From: Endozoicomonas sp965196975
Lineage (GTDB): Bacteria > Pseudomonadota > Gammaproteobacteria > Pseudomonadales > Endozoicomonadaceae
Reading direction: 5' to 3'
DNA length: 64,000 nucleotides
NCBI RefSeq assembly: GCF_965196975.1
Contig: NZ_OZ239981.1
Coordinates: 744,001 to 808,000, forward strand
Shown: in pieces, positions 8,840 to 17,827 of the stretch
How positions within the stretch are numbered: position 1 is the stretch's first letter
Layout: each line of letters opens with the position of its first letter
Translations under genes and position numbers: made by a program
The notes under the pieces: generated by a model
Told to the model about the DNA's origin: nothing
Database searches by the model: none
Seen by the model: the letters and a program-made list of their open reading frames with translations, nothing else

Positions 8840-9166
8840 AGAACTCCCAGTTGTGATTCTATTAGGTGCTGATTAATTAAGTTGAATCGATGAAGGCGGT
8901 AATCGTTGGTTGGATAATAAAGAAACTGTTATTTATAACTATAAATAATAAATGATTCTCGTATACAGGTAGTAATTAAGCATTAATTGAGGGGTTTTCA
9001 ATCTTTATTTTTGGTCATTGTTTAAATTTAATTAATTTTAATTTCTTTATAACTGTTTGATTTTTATTTTAAAATCTTTGTTTGTTTTTTTATTACTACT
9101 AATGACTAATGGGACTAACTATATAGTAGTTATAATTGAATAATACCTTAAATCATTTTATCTGGG
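8840..9166. other. Very AT-rich intergenic region
   Basis: Between the porin and the secretion chaperone lie 327 bp with long A/T runs, most extreme at about 8930-9150. No gene is visible. Such composition often marks xenogeneic-silencer binding upstream of acquired virulence genes, which would fit the chaperone that follows. That link is an inference. Confidence 0.45.
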
Positions 9167-9661
9167 ATGAGGCTTTCGAGGGTTATGGATAACAAGGCTG
9201 ATCAGCCGACCTCAGCGCCACTTTGGCTTGCTTATCTAGCTAAGGGTGGCACCATGAAAGAAATTCGAAAAATGGATCAGAGCCAGCTTGATGCGATGTA
9301 TAAAGTGGCCTTTGCTCGCTTTAATTCTGGTCAGTTTAGTGATGCTCTAAAAGTTTTCCGACATCTCTGCCTGCTTGATCATACGTGCTACTCCTACTTT
9401 CTTGGTCTTGGCCTTTCTCAATATGAGCTTTCTCAGTTTGCCCAGTCTGCAGCAACGCTGGCTCATGCTGAGAAGCTGGACGCAAAGGATCCGAGGGCTT
9501 CTTTGATGATGGCAAAAAGTTTTGTTGAGATAGAGCGATGGGAGCTGGCTCAAAAAGCCTCGTCAGAGGCTGTCTTAAGGGCAAGTCACTCCGCACGTTG
9601 GAAAGATGAGCTTCAGCAGGCAAAGAAATTGATTCGTTACATTGATAACAAGTTGCAGTAG
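9167..9661 (+). CDS. SycD/LcrH-type type III secretion chaperone
   Basis: A 164-aa tetratricopeptide protein. GGTMKEIRKMDQSQLDAMYK followed by FNSGQFSDALKVFRHLCLLD and YFLGLGLSQYEL is the standard order of class II type III secretion chaperones (SycD, LcrH, IpgC), which hold translocator proteins in the cytosol before secretion. Three TPR units occupy roughly residues 45-150. The start could be ATG 9167 or ATG 9185, and neither has an ideal ribosome site. It lies 87 nt upstream of the 488-aa coiled-coil gene, as chaperones lie next to their clients. No secretion apparatus gene is in the window. Confidence 0.85.
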   Translation: MRLSRVMDNKADQPTSAPLWLAYLAKGGTMKEIRKMDQSQLDAMYKVAFARFNSGQFSDALKVFRHLCLLDHTCYSYFLGLGLSQYELSQFAQSAATLAHAEKLDAKDPRASLMMAKSFVEIERWELAQKASSEAVLRASHSARWKDELQQAKKLIRYIDNKLQ

Positions 9662-9748
9662 ATGCATAGAGGTGTGTTAGTTGCTCTGTAACGACAATCA
9701 GGTTATTGGATTGGCTTGAAAATAGAAGAACTCATGGAGGGAGTTATT

Positions 9749-11215
9749 ATGTCGAACCCAATTGGAGAAACGGGGAGTACGCCAACGACGACGAGCACCC
9801 CCACTACAACGGGCACGGACCCTGTTGATTCTGGAGGTTCCGTCAGTAGTGGATTCAGTACAGAAAACTCCGTCTCCCAGACTGAAGGGGATGCTACCGG
9901 AGTCAGTCAGGGTAGTACCTCTCTGGACTCCCCTGAAGAGACTACTACCAGTAGTACAAGTTTCCTGCAGCAGGCTTTTAAAGCCAGGTTAGAAGGATTC
10001 AGGTCCGTTTTTTCGAATTTCAATGCCCAGTTTTCGTCCGGTCAGATTGACTTGTCTGACACACAGACATTGTTGCTGGTATTTCGGGGAATGATCAGTG
10101 ATATCAAAGCCCTAAATAGTGCTGAAAATATCGATAGTGTATCTTCAGAGCGTCAGTTTCTGCAGGCTCAGAGGTCTGAGATATCCAAAGCCCAGATCGA
10201 GATTGATAAGAGTCAGGCGGTCATTGATGCAAAGAATCTTGAGCTTCAGGGAAAGCAATCAAGCTTACAAGCTAAACAAGCTATTTTGACTTCCAAGTCT
10301 GCTGAGTTGTCTACCGCTCAGTCTGCAAATCCTGTAGATACAAATTTAGTAAACTCCCTTACCGCAGAAGTTTCACAGCTTCAGTCTGAAGTCAGTGCTC
10401 TGCAGGCTGAAATTTCAGCATTAAGCGGTGAAGTTGCTACTCTTGAATCGCAAAATCAGGCACGCCGTGTTCAGGTTGCTGTCAGGCAGGCATTGCTTGC
10501 ACTGACTGAAAGTGCGGAGTTTGTTACCAGGGCGTTTGCTATTGCCCCTGTTAAATCTGAAGATGAAGAAGATCTTGAGACCGGCGAGGAAAAACTGGAT
10601 GCACTTGAAAGGGAGTTGCAGGAGTTAGATGCCCTGTTTTCTCGTGAAGAGTTGCAAGTGAAGCTTGCGAAACAAATCTTGTCGGATTTTAACCGGGAAG
10701 TTGTTCGAGAGTTTGACCGCTATTCTGAGAATGTTCAGCCTCAAGGAATCGCTGCCGAACTGAAGGCTCTTTTGAGTCCTCAGGTTGTCAGCAATTTATT
10801 CAGTCTGTTTTCAGCTCAGGACACAGCAGCATTGGCTTCGGTAGCTAATCAGGCTGCTCCATCGGACCAGCAGTTGGCCGATGCTGCAGAAGGGCTGGCA
10901 TTAATTCTTCTGGCCGAGCCATCTGTGACGGCCAGTGAGGAGAATCCGGTTGATCAACCATATCTTGGTGACAGTCTTAGTCTTGAAGGTGCCAATAATC
11001 CTCAGGCATTTGCCTTGCTCTTATTAAAAGAGCGTATGGCTGATATTCAGGAGGCTCTTGGTAAGAATGCTGATGGGGTGGTTGTAGACTCGGTAGGAAC
11101 TAACCAGTTTGCGCAGCTACTTGAGGCGGAGCGTGAAGTTGATGCCATGGTGGTCGAAGCTATTAAAGATCAGGAGTTATCTGAAGCGGCAATTATGAAG
11201 TCGAAGAAGTTTTAA
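9749..11215 (+). CDS. Orphan coiled-coil protein, candidate client of the adjacent chaperone
   Basis: I do not recognise this 488-aa family. The first 65 residues are Ser/Thr/Gly/Pro-rich and disordered, as in type III secretion signals. Residues about 71-122 are a compact conserved block (RLEGFRSVFSNFNAQF, DLSDTQTLLLVFRGMISDIK). Residues about 130-240 are heptad-patterned coiled coil (LQSEVSALQAEISALSGEV). The C-terminal block has PYLGDSLSLEGANNPQAFAL and a final helix DQELSEAAIMK. No signal peptide or clear membrane segment is visible. GGAGGG precedes the ATG at 9749. A broken paralogue follows. Placement after a SycD-like chaperone suggests a secreted translocator-like or effector protein, which is an inference. 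Confidence 0.7.
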   Translation: MSNPIGETGSTPTTTSTPTTTGTDPVDSGGSVSSGFSTENSVSQTEGDATGVSQGSTSLDSPEETTTSSTSFLQQAFKARLEGFRSVFSNFNAQFSSGQIDLSDTQTLLLVFRGMISDIKALNSAENIDSVSSERQFLQAQRSEISKAQIEIDKSQAVIDAKNLELQGKQSSLQAKQAILTSKSAELSTAQSANPVDTNLVNSLTAEVSQLQSEVSALQAEISALSGEVATLESQNQARRVQVAVRQALLALTESAEFVTRAFAIAPVKSEDEEDLETGEEKLDALERELQELDALFSREELQVKLAKQILSDFNREVVREFDRYSENVQPQGIAAELKALLSPQVVSNLFSLFSAQDTAALASVANQAAPSDQQLADAAEGLALILLAEPSVTASEENPVDQPYLGDSLSLEGANNPQAFALLLLKERMADIQEALGKNADGVVVDSVGTNQFAQLLEAEREVDAMVVEAIKDQELSEAAIMKSKKF

Positions 11216-11335
11216 CGTTATTTTTTGCTCTTTAAAAACAGGCCTTATGTCCGTTAGTGCAATTAAATCTGTATTAATCAGCGGGTTTTAAGGCCAGCTC
11301 TTAGACTGCTAATGCATTTGTGTGAAGGAGTCACT

Positions 11336-11854
11336 ATGTCTGGATCAGTCAATGGAATTGAAAATAGTCAGGGAGCGGAAACGGTAAATCCTGCGCTTCC
11401 TTCAGATGCTGTTTCTTCTACAACAGACACCCCTGTCAGTAGTGGCTTTGAGAAAAGTAACTCTGTGTCTTTTTCCAGTGATGTAAGTGTGCAGGAAAGT
11501 GATGATTCTGTGGCACTGGACTCGCCTAATAATACTCAACTATCCAGCTCGGCCTATTTGCAAAAAGCACTTGTAGGAAGGCTTGAGGGGTTTGGCTCAA
11601 TTTTCTCAGATTTTCGGGCGCAGTATGGTGCAGAAAATATTGATTTCTCGGATACTCAAACGTTATTGATGGCATTTCGAGGGATACTCAGTGATATCAA
11701 GGCGTTGAATAATGCGCAGACAATCGATCAGGCTTCTTCGCAGCGACAGGATCTTTAGCAAAAGCGTATTAAAATAGCCGAGCTCAAGGTTGGTATTGGG
11801 AAACGACAGTCCGAGATTACCGCTCTAGGTTTAACGCTGAATCATAAAAATGAG
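11336..11854 (+). pseudogene. Paralogue of the 488-aa coiled-coil protein, 5' part, with nonsense codon and IS insertion
   Basis: It starts MSGSVNGIENSQG after a good GAAGGAG site and carries the same conserved block as the upstream gene (VGRLEGFGSIFSDFRAQY, DFSDTQTLLMAFRGILSDIK). The frame is closed by TAG at 11756-11758, where the intact paralogue has CAG (RQFLQ against RQDL-stop), so one C-to-T change explains it. Past the stop the frame stays open for 32 codons (QKRIKIAELKVGIGKRQ) and then meets the IS66-family element at 11855. A 140-aa truncated product could still be made and would keep the disordered leader and conserved block. Confidence 0.85.
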
Positions 11855-13453
11855 GTAACTATTCAGCACCCAGCAAAGGCGTATTGTTGTAATTTCGAAC
11901 CGCTTTAAGAAGCGCCTGAAATATGTTCAACCCCTGCTTTTTAGCAGATGATAAATAGCTTCGGATTCGGGTAAACATGGTACCTCCGTCTTCGCTTCTG
12001 AAGCAGCCTGAGATCTTCTGCTTAAGTTTGGCCATCCTGGCATCACGTTCACTGCCATTGTTATCGAAGGGAATTGAAAAGTCCGACATGAAGCGCAACG
12101 TTTCAACCTTAAACTCAATAAGCCTTTTGAACAGGTTGTAGGCCTTGGTATTCCTGACCTTCTTACGTCCAAGCACCTGTCGTTGTTTTTCCATATAAGC
12201 GGTTTCCTTCGTGAGAGCCCTTTGAAGGATTTGGTCGTATATCGTCTCAATGCGAAGCTGTATTGCACCAGGCATTTGAGTCAGACCGGCTGCTTTGTAT
12301 TTCTTGCAGAAGTGCCAGGAGAGCGTAAGCAATTTCATCAGCCGCAGAGCCAGCTTATTCGCATCCCTATCGACAACTCCCTGAAGCTCTCTCAGATGAT
12401 GGGCATTACAAAGCACATGCACTGCCGCATAGGCAAAGTAGGACTTCCAATGATCGTGAACCAGAATGCCTGCAAAAGTCAGCAGGATGCCCATTGCATC
12501 CATTGCTTCACAACCTCGCCTTTCTGAGAGGTAGTAAAGCGTCCATTGGTCATCTCGCATAATGTGTAACCACCACAGTGAACCGTCAACCCGCATGCCA
12601 GTTTCATCCGCTCCTGCAACCGGACTTTCTTGTAAAGCATCGCGGATACTCTGCTCAGTAGAGGCCAGGTTCTCATGGGTATAGGCAACAAAATTGGCAA
12701 CAGAGCCTGCGCTGACACTCATGCAATAAATAGTATTGAAATACTCAGACACCCGGTGATATGGGATGAAGTGATACTGGTTTAAATGAACAGCCATTGC
12801 CTGAGTCACTTCTCCGTATTGAGCAGCGGCTTTCACTCCTTGGGGAAACTCAGCGGTGTTCCGTTTACCACAAGGACATACTTTAACGTCTGCCCAGTAC
12901 GCGGTAACTTCAAATTCTCCGGGTCTACCTGGATCAAAAACCTGTCGCTCAATGTATTTGGTGGGTTTAATATCGATAAGCGAAGACTGGCAACAGCAAC
13001 ATTTTTCAACCTTCAGATGCCTGACATAATCGGGTAAGGCGACACGTCTCAAACAAGAGCCTTGATGACCTTTCTGGCCACCTGGTTTATTGCCTGAAGA
13101 TGGTCTAAGGCTTTTGGGGTTCGGTGTTTCCTGTGAGGAGCAGGGGGCTTCTTTGGAAGATGTATCACCTTTATCACTCCCTTTTTTACTGGGCTTTTGA
13201 TAACCATCTGACGATGGTGGCTTACTACTGTTTTGACTGTTTTTATTAACCCTTTCTTCCAGTTCGCTGCAACGTTCCCGTAAAAGCGCATTCTCGGTCC
13301 GAAGCTCTTCATTCTCTTTAAGGAGAGCTTCGGTAAACGGAGTAGCTGGGAAGTCTGGTTCCATACTGGAGATTTGTTAGAAAAATTGAGTATAAGATGA
13401 TGGTCGAAAAATCAGAAAATTCCAGATTTATATGAAGGGTGCTGAATAGTTAC
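11855..13453 (-). mobile_element. IS66-family insertion sequence, copy 1 (1599 bp)
   Basis: Terminal inverted repeats of 17 bp (GTAACTATTCAGCACCC) bound the element. It is flanked by an exact 8-bp target duplication, AAAATGAG, at 11847-11854 and 13454-13461. The 8-bp duplication and GTAA ends are typical of IS66. It carries a single transposase gene, like the IS66 subgroup lacking tnpA and tnpB. Its transposase is identical at protein level to that of the copy at 59289, so one or both moved recently. Confidence 0.93.
11859..13364 (-). CDS. IS66-family transposase (TnpC type)
   Basis: A 501-aa transposase. The N-terminus is a leucine-zipper-like coiled coil (ALLRERCSELEERVNKNSQN) and SSKPPSSDGYQKPSKKG, the usual IS66 leader. 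A zinc-binding segment with CCCCQSSL follows, then the DDE core with PVAGADETGMRVDGSLWWLH (first Asp), ILVHDHWKSYF (second Asp) and FDNNGSERDARMAKLKQKIS (Glu region). It ends with a short IS66 C-terminal domain (FTRIRSYLSSAKKQGLNIF). The frame is intact, so the element is potentially active. The stop lies just inside the left terminal repeat. Confidence 0.95.
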   Translation of the reverse strand: MEPDFPATPFTEALLKENEELRTENALLRERCSELEERVNKNSQNSSKPPSSDGYQKPSKKGSDKGDTSSKEAPCSSQETPNPKSLRPSSGNKPGGQKGHQGSCLRRVALPDYVRHLKVEKCCCCQSSLIDIKPTKYIERQVFDPGRPGEFEVTAYWADVKVCPCGKRNTAEFPQGVKAAAQYGEVTQAMAVHLNQYHFIPYHRVSEYFNTIYCMSVSAGSVANFVAYTHENLASTEQSIRDALQESPVAGADETGMRVDGSLWWLHIMRDDQWTLYYLSERRGCEAMDAMGILLTFAGILVHDHWKSYFAYAAVHVLCNAHHLRELQGVVDRDANKLALRLMKLLTLSWHFCKKYKAAGLTQMPGAIQLRIETIYDQILQRALTKETAYMEKQRQVLGRKKVRNTKAYNLFKRLIEFKVETLRFMSDFSIPFDNNGSERDARMAKLKQKISGCFRSEDGGTMFTRIRSYLSSAKKQGLNIFQALLKAVRNYNNTPLLGAE

Positions 13454-14391
13454 AAAATGAGGAGCTTGCAGAGAAAAGTGGTCTTCTGGTCATGAAGTCT
13501 GCTGAGCTTCAAGCTGCTCAATCAGCGACAACCATTGATACGGCGCTGGTGAATAGGCTTTCAGGTGAAATTGCACAGCTTGAGTTGAGCGTAAGTCAGT
13601 TGCAAGCTGATATTGTTGATGTGAGCGACAATATTGCAGATCTTCAATATCTGAATATCATCAGTCAATTGCAGGTACAGTTTTCTGAAGTGTTTATCCA
13701 TTTTTTTGCAGCTCAGGTTCAAGGAGCCTTTGAAATTAGGGTAATGCTGTCAAAATCTCTTAATGAGGATAACAGGGAGTGGCTTGATTCCGGGGAGCAG
13801 GCGCTGGATAAGCTGGAATATGAATTGTTAAGGCTGGATAAGTTGTTTTCGGAAGAGGCAAATCGTTTAGTACTGGCCAAATCATTGAAGCGGGCTCAAA
13901 TAAGAGGAGAGAATCAACAATTACAAAAAGATCTCCAGCCCAATGAATTGGCCGCGACATTGGAAGGGTTGTTAACCCCCAATTTATTGAGTGAGATTTA
14001 CAATCTTGTTTCTACGGGTGAATACTCTGTTGAGGCTGATTTGTCGTCATCGGAGAAAAAAGTCTCTGAAACCTCGGAGGCGCTATCACTGATTCTTTTA
14101 GCTGAGCCACCAGACCTGGATGATGAGAAAGGCGCTGTTTCTCAGCCTTATCTGGGGGATAACCTGAGTCTGGAAGGTGCAGATAATCCACAGGCATTTG
14201 CCTTGTTACTTTTGAAAGAACGTATGGCAGAGATATCGGTGATCAATCAACTGGATGGTGGACATGATGCTCGAAGCCAGTACCTGGCCAGATTTTTTGA
14301 TCTTGAGAGCATAGTGGATGAGATGGTTGTGAAGGCGTTGAAAGATAGTGAGTACTCTGAAGCTGCCATTCGCAAGGCCAGTAAAGCCTGA
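13454..14391 (+). pseudogene. Paralogue of the 488-aa coiled-coil protein, 3' part
   Basis: Removing the IS and one 8-bp duplication joins this piece in frame to the 5' part (NHKNE then ELAEKSGLL). It continues the coiled coil (LSGEIAQLELSVSQLQADI) and keeps the C-terminal block (QPYLGDNLSLEGADNPQAFA, LLLLKERMAEI) and end helix DSEYSEAAIRKASK of the upstream paralogue. An ATG at 13492 could in principle start a 299-aa fragment, but no good ribosome site is seen. Apart from the stop codon at 11756 and the IS there is no further damage, so inactivation looks recent. A terminator follows at 14415. Confidence 0.85.
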
Positions 14392-14414
14392 TATCTATCA
14401 ATTTCATTTTGATT

Positions 14415-14447
14415 AAGCCGTACTGATTGCCAGTGCGGCTTTTTTTG
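14415..14447 (+). terminator. Rho-independent terminator after the coiled-coil gene pair
   Basis: The stem AAGCCGTACTG / CAGTGCGGCTT (one G-T pair) has an ATTG-type loop and is followed by seven T. It closes the chaperone/coiled-coil transcription unit before the fmdB-aspS unit. Confidence 0.8.
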
Positions 14448-14580
14448 TTTGACAACGGCTGACTCTGCCTGTCTTTGGGGTATAATGGCCGTTTTTCTGC
14501 GAATCAGTAAACGTAAGTGCCTAATTCAATGCGGTATTGATGGTGCTTGCTGTTGTGAGTAAAAAGGTAGGCCAGCTTAA

Positions 14581-14853
14581 ATGCCGATCTATGAGTATCA
14601 GTGTGAGCAATGCTTCGAAGTGACTGAAGCGATTCAAAAATTCAGTGATGAACCATTGAGTGATTGCCCTGCCTGTGGTCAGGCAGCACTGAAAAAGCTG
14701 TTAAGTGCGCCGGCCTTCAGGCTGAAAGGTGGTGGTTGGTATGAAACCGACTTTAAGGGGGGCAGTAAGAAAAACCTGTCTTCCAGTGATAACCACTGCC
14801 CAGCCAAAGATAGCAAGAGCAGTTGTGGTGGTTGCCCGGCAACCAGTGATTGA
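14581..14853 (+). CDS. FmdB-family zinc-ribbon protein
   Basis: A 90-aa protein starting MPIYEYQCEQCFEVTEAIQK, the hallmark of the FmdB/CxxC regulatory family. A second CxxC (DCPACGQ) completes a zinc ribbon in the first 40 residues. The tail is Gly/Ser/Cys-rich (SSCGGCPATSD). Biochemical function is unknown in most members. It lies directly upstream of aspS in the same direction, a common arrangement in gammaproteobacteria, and is probably co-transcribed with it. Confidence 0.88.
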   Translation: MPIYEYQCEQCFEVTEAIQKFSDEPLSDCPACGQAALKKLLSAPAFRLKGGGWYETDFKGGSKKNLSSSDNHCPAKDSKSSCGGCPATSD

Positions 14854-14920
14854 TCAACTTCCTGTCAGCCCAGCGGCTGTATGGATGAAATCTAGTTGAA
14901 TTCCTGATTTGAGGTATATT

Positions 14921-16705
14921 ATGCGCAGCCATTATTGCGGCGAACTGAATCTTTCCCAAGATGGGCAGGAAGTCACCCTCTGCGGTTGGGTACATCGCCG
15001 TCGTGATCACGGTGGCGTGATTTTTCTGGACCTGCGTGATCGCGAAGGCCTGGCTCAGGTAGTGGTAGACCCTGATACTGAAGAAGCATTTGCACTCGCT
15101 GATAAGGTGCGTAGCGAATATGTCCTGAAAATCACCGGTATCGTTCGCCCACGCCCAGAAGGCACTGTGAATAGCAACATGGCTACCGGTGAGATTGAAG
15201 TTCTGGGTAAACAGGTGGAAATCCTTAACCAGGCTCAGACTCCGCCATTCCAGATCGAAGGTTACACTGATGTTGGTGAAGATGTTCGCCTGCGTAACCG
15301 GGTTATTGATCTGCGTCGTCCTGAGATGCAGGAAAAGCTGATTATTCGCAGCAAAGCTACCGCCGTAGTGCGTCGTTTTATGGAAGAGCACGGTTTTCTG
15401 GATATCGAAACACCGATGTTGACCCGTGCAACTCCGGAAGGTGCCCGTGACTACCTGGTTCCAAGCCGTGTACATCCAGGGCATTTCTACGCACTGCCAC
15501 AGTCTCCGCAGCTGTTCAAGCAAATGCTGATGGTGTCTGGTTTTGACCGTTACTACCAGATCGTTAAATGTTTCCGTGATGAAGATCTGCGTGCGGATCG
15601 TCAGCCTGAATTTACCCAGATCGATATTGAGACATCCTTCCTGGATGAAGCTCAGATCATGGGAATTACTGAGTCTCTGGTCAAAAAACTGTTCAATGAA
15701 GTGAAGGGTGTGGATCTTGGGGCTGAATTCCCTCGCATGACCTATGCCGAAGCCATGAGCCGTTTCGGTTCAGACAAGCCTGATCTGCGTATTCCTCTGG
15801 AGCTGGTGGATGTGGCTGACCTGATGGCTGGCGTTGACTTTAAGGTGTTCAAAGGGCCAGCAGAAGATCCTAAAGGTCGTGTTGCCGCCCTGAAGGTGAC
15901 CGGTGGGGCTGAGCTGAGCCGTAAGCAGATTGACGACTACACCAAGTTTGTCAGCATTTATGGTGCGAAAGGCCTGGCCTGGATCAAGGTGAATGAACTG
16001 GAGAAAGGCGTTGAAGGTCTTCAGTCTCCAATCATCAAGTTCCTGGGAGATGATGTCACCATGAACATCATGTCCCGTATTGGTGCGGCCAATGGCGATA
16101 TCGTCTTCTTTGGTGCTGATAAAGAAACGATTGTAAATGAAGCGCTGGGTGCGTTGCGTTGTAAGGTAGGTGAAGATCTGAATCTTTACACTTGCGACTG
16201 GGCGCCACTGTGGGTCGTTGACTTCCCAATGTTTGAAGAGACGGATAATGGTGGCCTGACAGCCCTGCATCACCCATTCACGGCGCCAACCTGCTCCCCG
16301 GAAGAACTGGAAGCGAATCCATCTCAGGCGTTGTCCCGCGCTTATGATATGGTCTTGAATGGCTATGAAGTGGGTGGTGGTTCTGTTCGTATTCACCGCC
16401 AGGAAATGCAGCAGGCGGTATTCCGTGTACTGGATATTCAGGAAGAAGAGCAGCGTGAGAAGTTTGGCTTCCTGCTGGATGCCCTGAAGTACGGTGCGCC
16501 TCCTCACGGTGGTCTGGCTTTCGGTCTGGACCGTCTGGTAATGCTGCTGTGTGGTACTACGAACATTCGTGAAGTGATTGCTTTCCCGAAAACCCAGTCA
16601 GCTTCCTGTTTGCTGACCCAGGCTCCCGGTGAAGTGGAAAGTCAGCAGCTCCGTGATCTGAATCTGCGCATTCGTCGCGATCCGGCATCTGCAACCAGTC
16701 ACTGA
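14921..16705 (+). CDS. aspS: Aspartyl-tRNA synthetase
   Basis: A 594-aa class II synthetase that charges tRNA-Asp. The N-terminal OB fold carries CGWVHRRRDHGGVIFLDLRD. Motif 2 is FRDEDLRADRQPEFTQIDIE, and motif 3 lies in HGGLAFGLDRLVMLL. The bacterial GAD insertion is present between them. The start is the ATG at 14921 (MRSHYCGEL), with TTTGAGG upstream, rather than the earlier TTG. Whether it is discriminating or also charges tRNA-Asn cannot be decided by eye. Five tRNA-Asp genes are found at 50.5-51.6 kb. Confidence 0.97.
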   Translation: MRSHYCGELNLSQDGQEVTLCGWVHRRRDHGGVIFLDLRDREGLAQVVVDPDTEEAFALADKVRSEYVLKITGIVRPRPEGTVNSNMATGEIEVLGKQVEILNQAQTPPFQIEGYTDVGEDVRLRNRVIDLRRPEMQEKLIIRSKATAVVRRFMEEHGFLDIETPMLTRATPEGARDYLVPSRVHPGHFYALPQSPQLFKQMLMVSGFDRYYQIVKCFRDEDLRADRQPEFTQIDIETSFLDEAQIMGITESLVKKLFNEVKGVDLGAEFPRMTYAEAMSRFGSDKPDLRIPLELVDVADLMAGVDFKVFKGPAEDPKGRVAALKVTGGAELSRKQIDDYTKFVSIYGAKGLAWIKVNELEKGVEGLQSPIIKFLGDDVTMNIMSRIGAANGDIVFFGADKETIVNEALGALRCKVGEDLNLYTCDWAPLWVVDFPMFEETDNGGLTALHHPFTAPTCSPEELEANPSQALSRAYDMVLNGYEVGGGSVRIHRQEMQQAVFRVLDIQEEEQREKFGFLLDALKYGAPPHGGLAFGLDRLVMLLCGTTNIREVIAFPKTQSASCLLTQAPGEVESQQLRDLNLRIRRDPASATSH

Positions 16706-16766
16706 TTAATCATGGCAGTCGCTTTGTCGAGCGATTGCCAGCCAAGCGTTTTTAATAGAGGTTTCT

Positions 16767-17513
16767 ATGGCAGGTCATAGTAAATGGGCCAACATTAAAC
16801 ACCGTAAGGCCGCGCAGGACGCCAAGCGGGGCAAGATTTTTACCAAAATCATCCGTGAGCTTACTGTTGCCGCAAAGCAGGGCGGCGGTAATGTTGAGGA
16901 TAACCCGAAGCTGAGAGCGATCGTTGATAAAGCTCTGGCTGCCAATATGACCCGGGATACCATTAACCGCGCTATTGCCCGTGGTGCCGGTGGTGAAGAC
17001 GATTCCAATATGGAAGAAGTCACCTACGAAGGTTACGGTGCTGGTGGTATTGCGGTTCTGGTTGAGTGTCTGACGGATAACCGCAACCGTACTGTGGCGG
17101 AAGTTCGTCATGCCTTTTCCAAGCATGGCGGTAACCTGGGAACCGATGGCTCCGTAGCTTATCTGTTTGAGCGCAAAGGTCAGATCTTCTTTGAAGAAGG
17201 TGTTGATGAAGAGCAGCTTATGGATGCCGCTCTGGAAGCCGGTGCTGAAGATGTGGTCACGAATGATGATGGTTCCGCAGAAGTACTGACAGAGTGGACT
17301 GAATTCATGGCCGTTAAGGATGCTCTGGAAGCGGCAGGGCTCACTCCAGCGGGTGGTGAAGTTGCCATGATTGCTTCTACACAGACAGAGCTTGATCTGG
17401 GTGGTGCTGAGAAAATCATGAAATTGGTTGATCGTCTGGAAGATCTGGATGACGTTCAGAATGTCTACACTAATGCAGACATTCCAGCAGAAATCATGGA
17501 GCAGCTGGCCTGA
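16767..17513 (+). CDS. yebC: YebC/PmpR family regulatory protein
   Basis: A 248-aa protein starting MAGHSKWANIKHRKAAQDAK, the near-invariant N-terminus of the YebC/TACO1 family. DRNRTVAEVRHAFSKHGGNL-type motif and SVAYLFERKG follow as expected. Members act as DNA-binding regulators (PmpR in Pseudomonas) or as ribosome-associated factors easing translation of proline stretches. The aspS-yebC-ruvC order is conserved in many gammaproteobacteria. A terminator 25 nt downstream separates it from ruvC here. Confidence 0.96.
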   Translation: MAGHSKWANIKHRKAAQDAKRGKIFTKIIRELTVAAKQGGGNVEDNPKLRAIVDKALAANMTRDTINRAIARGAGGEDDSNMEEVTYEGYGAGGIAVLVECLTDNRNRTVAEVRHAFSKHGGNLGTDGSVAYLFERKGQIFFEEGVDEEQLMDAALEAGAEDVVTNDDGSAEVLTEWTEFMAVKDALEAAGLTPAGGEVAMIASTQTELDLGGAEKIMKLVDRLEDLDDVQNVYTNADIPAEIMEQLA

Positions 17514-17538
17514 GTGTAGGTTTATATTGTTTTAACTG

Positions 17539-17567
17539 AAAACCCGGATTTTTCCGGGTTTTTTTAT
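17539..17567 (+). terminator. Rho-independent terminator after yebC
   Basis: The stem AAAACCCGGA / TCCGGGTTTT with a T-rich loop is followed by a T-run, 25 nt after the yebC stop. It separates yebC from the ruvCA unit. Confidence 0.85.
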
Positions 17568-17637
17568 AAGTAGGTGTGTGAAAAAGCAGGAATTTTTTCC
17601 GGGGGGCTCAGGTATTGCGCGGTGTTCAGTTGTCAAC

Positions 17638-17721
17638 TCACAGGTTGAAGGCCAGGGTGATTAGAAAAAGCACCACTGTAACACTGGCAATGGTCAGTAA
17701 TGTTTTCACTTGATTATTCAT
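17638..17721 (-). CDS. Possible 27-aa single-pass membrane microprotein
   Basis: On the minus strand an ATG opens 27 codons ending TGA. The product begins MNNQVKT, then has a hydrophobic stretch LLTIASVTVVLFLITLAF and ends NL. That is one clean transmembrane helix with a basic cytoplasmic start. AGGGAG lies about 12 nt upstream, a little far. It sits in the 366-bp gap between yebC and ruvC. Small membrane proteins of this shape exist in enterobacteria, but I recognise no homologue, and a chance frame cannot be excluded. Confidence 0.35.
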   Translation of the reverse strand: MNNQVKTLLTIASVTVVLFLITLAFNL

Positions 17722-17827
17722 CTGGCAAGCTGACTCCCTAAAACTCACGTTCAAGAGTAAGCCTCAACAGTGTTCTTTCGTAGCGTATTTTGGTAATGCC
17801 GTGTTTCAAAATTGTAATGCTGGAAAC

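Noticed and set aside
8840..14400. A complete type III secretion island
   Set aside because: Only a chaperone and candidate clients are present. No apparatus, ATPase, needle or secretin gene lies in the window.
14753..15523. A 256-codon minus-strand frame across the fmdB-aspS junction
   Set aside because: It spans the ends of two certain genes and their spacer on the opposite strand, with no coding features.
15770..16507. A 245-codon minus-strand frame
   Set aside because: It is antisense to aspS and unlike any protein I know. aspS motifs are complete on the other strand.
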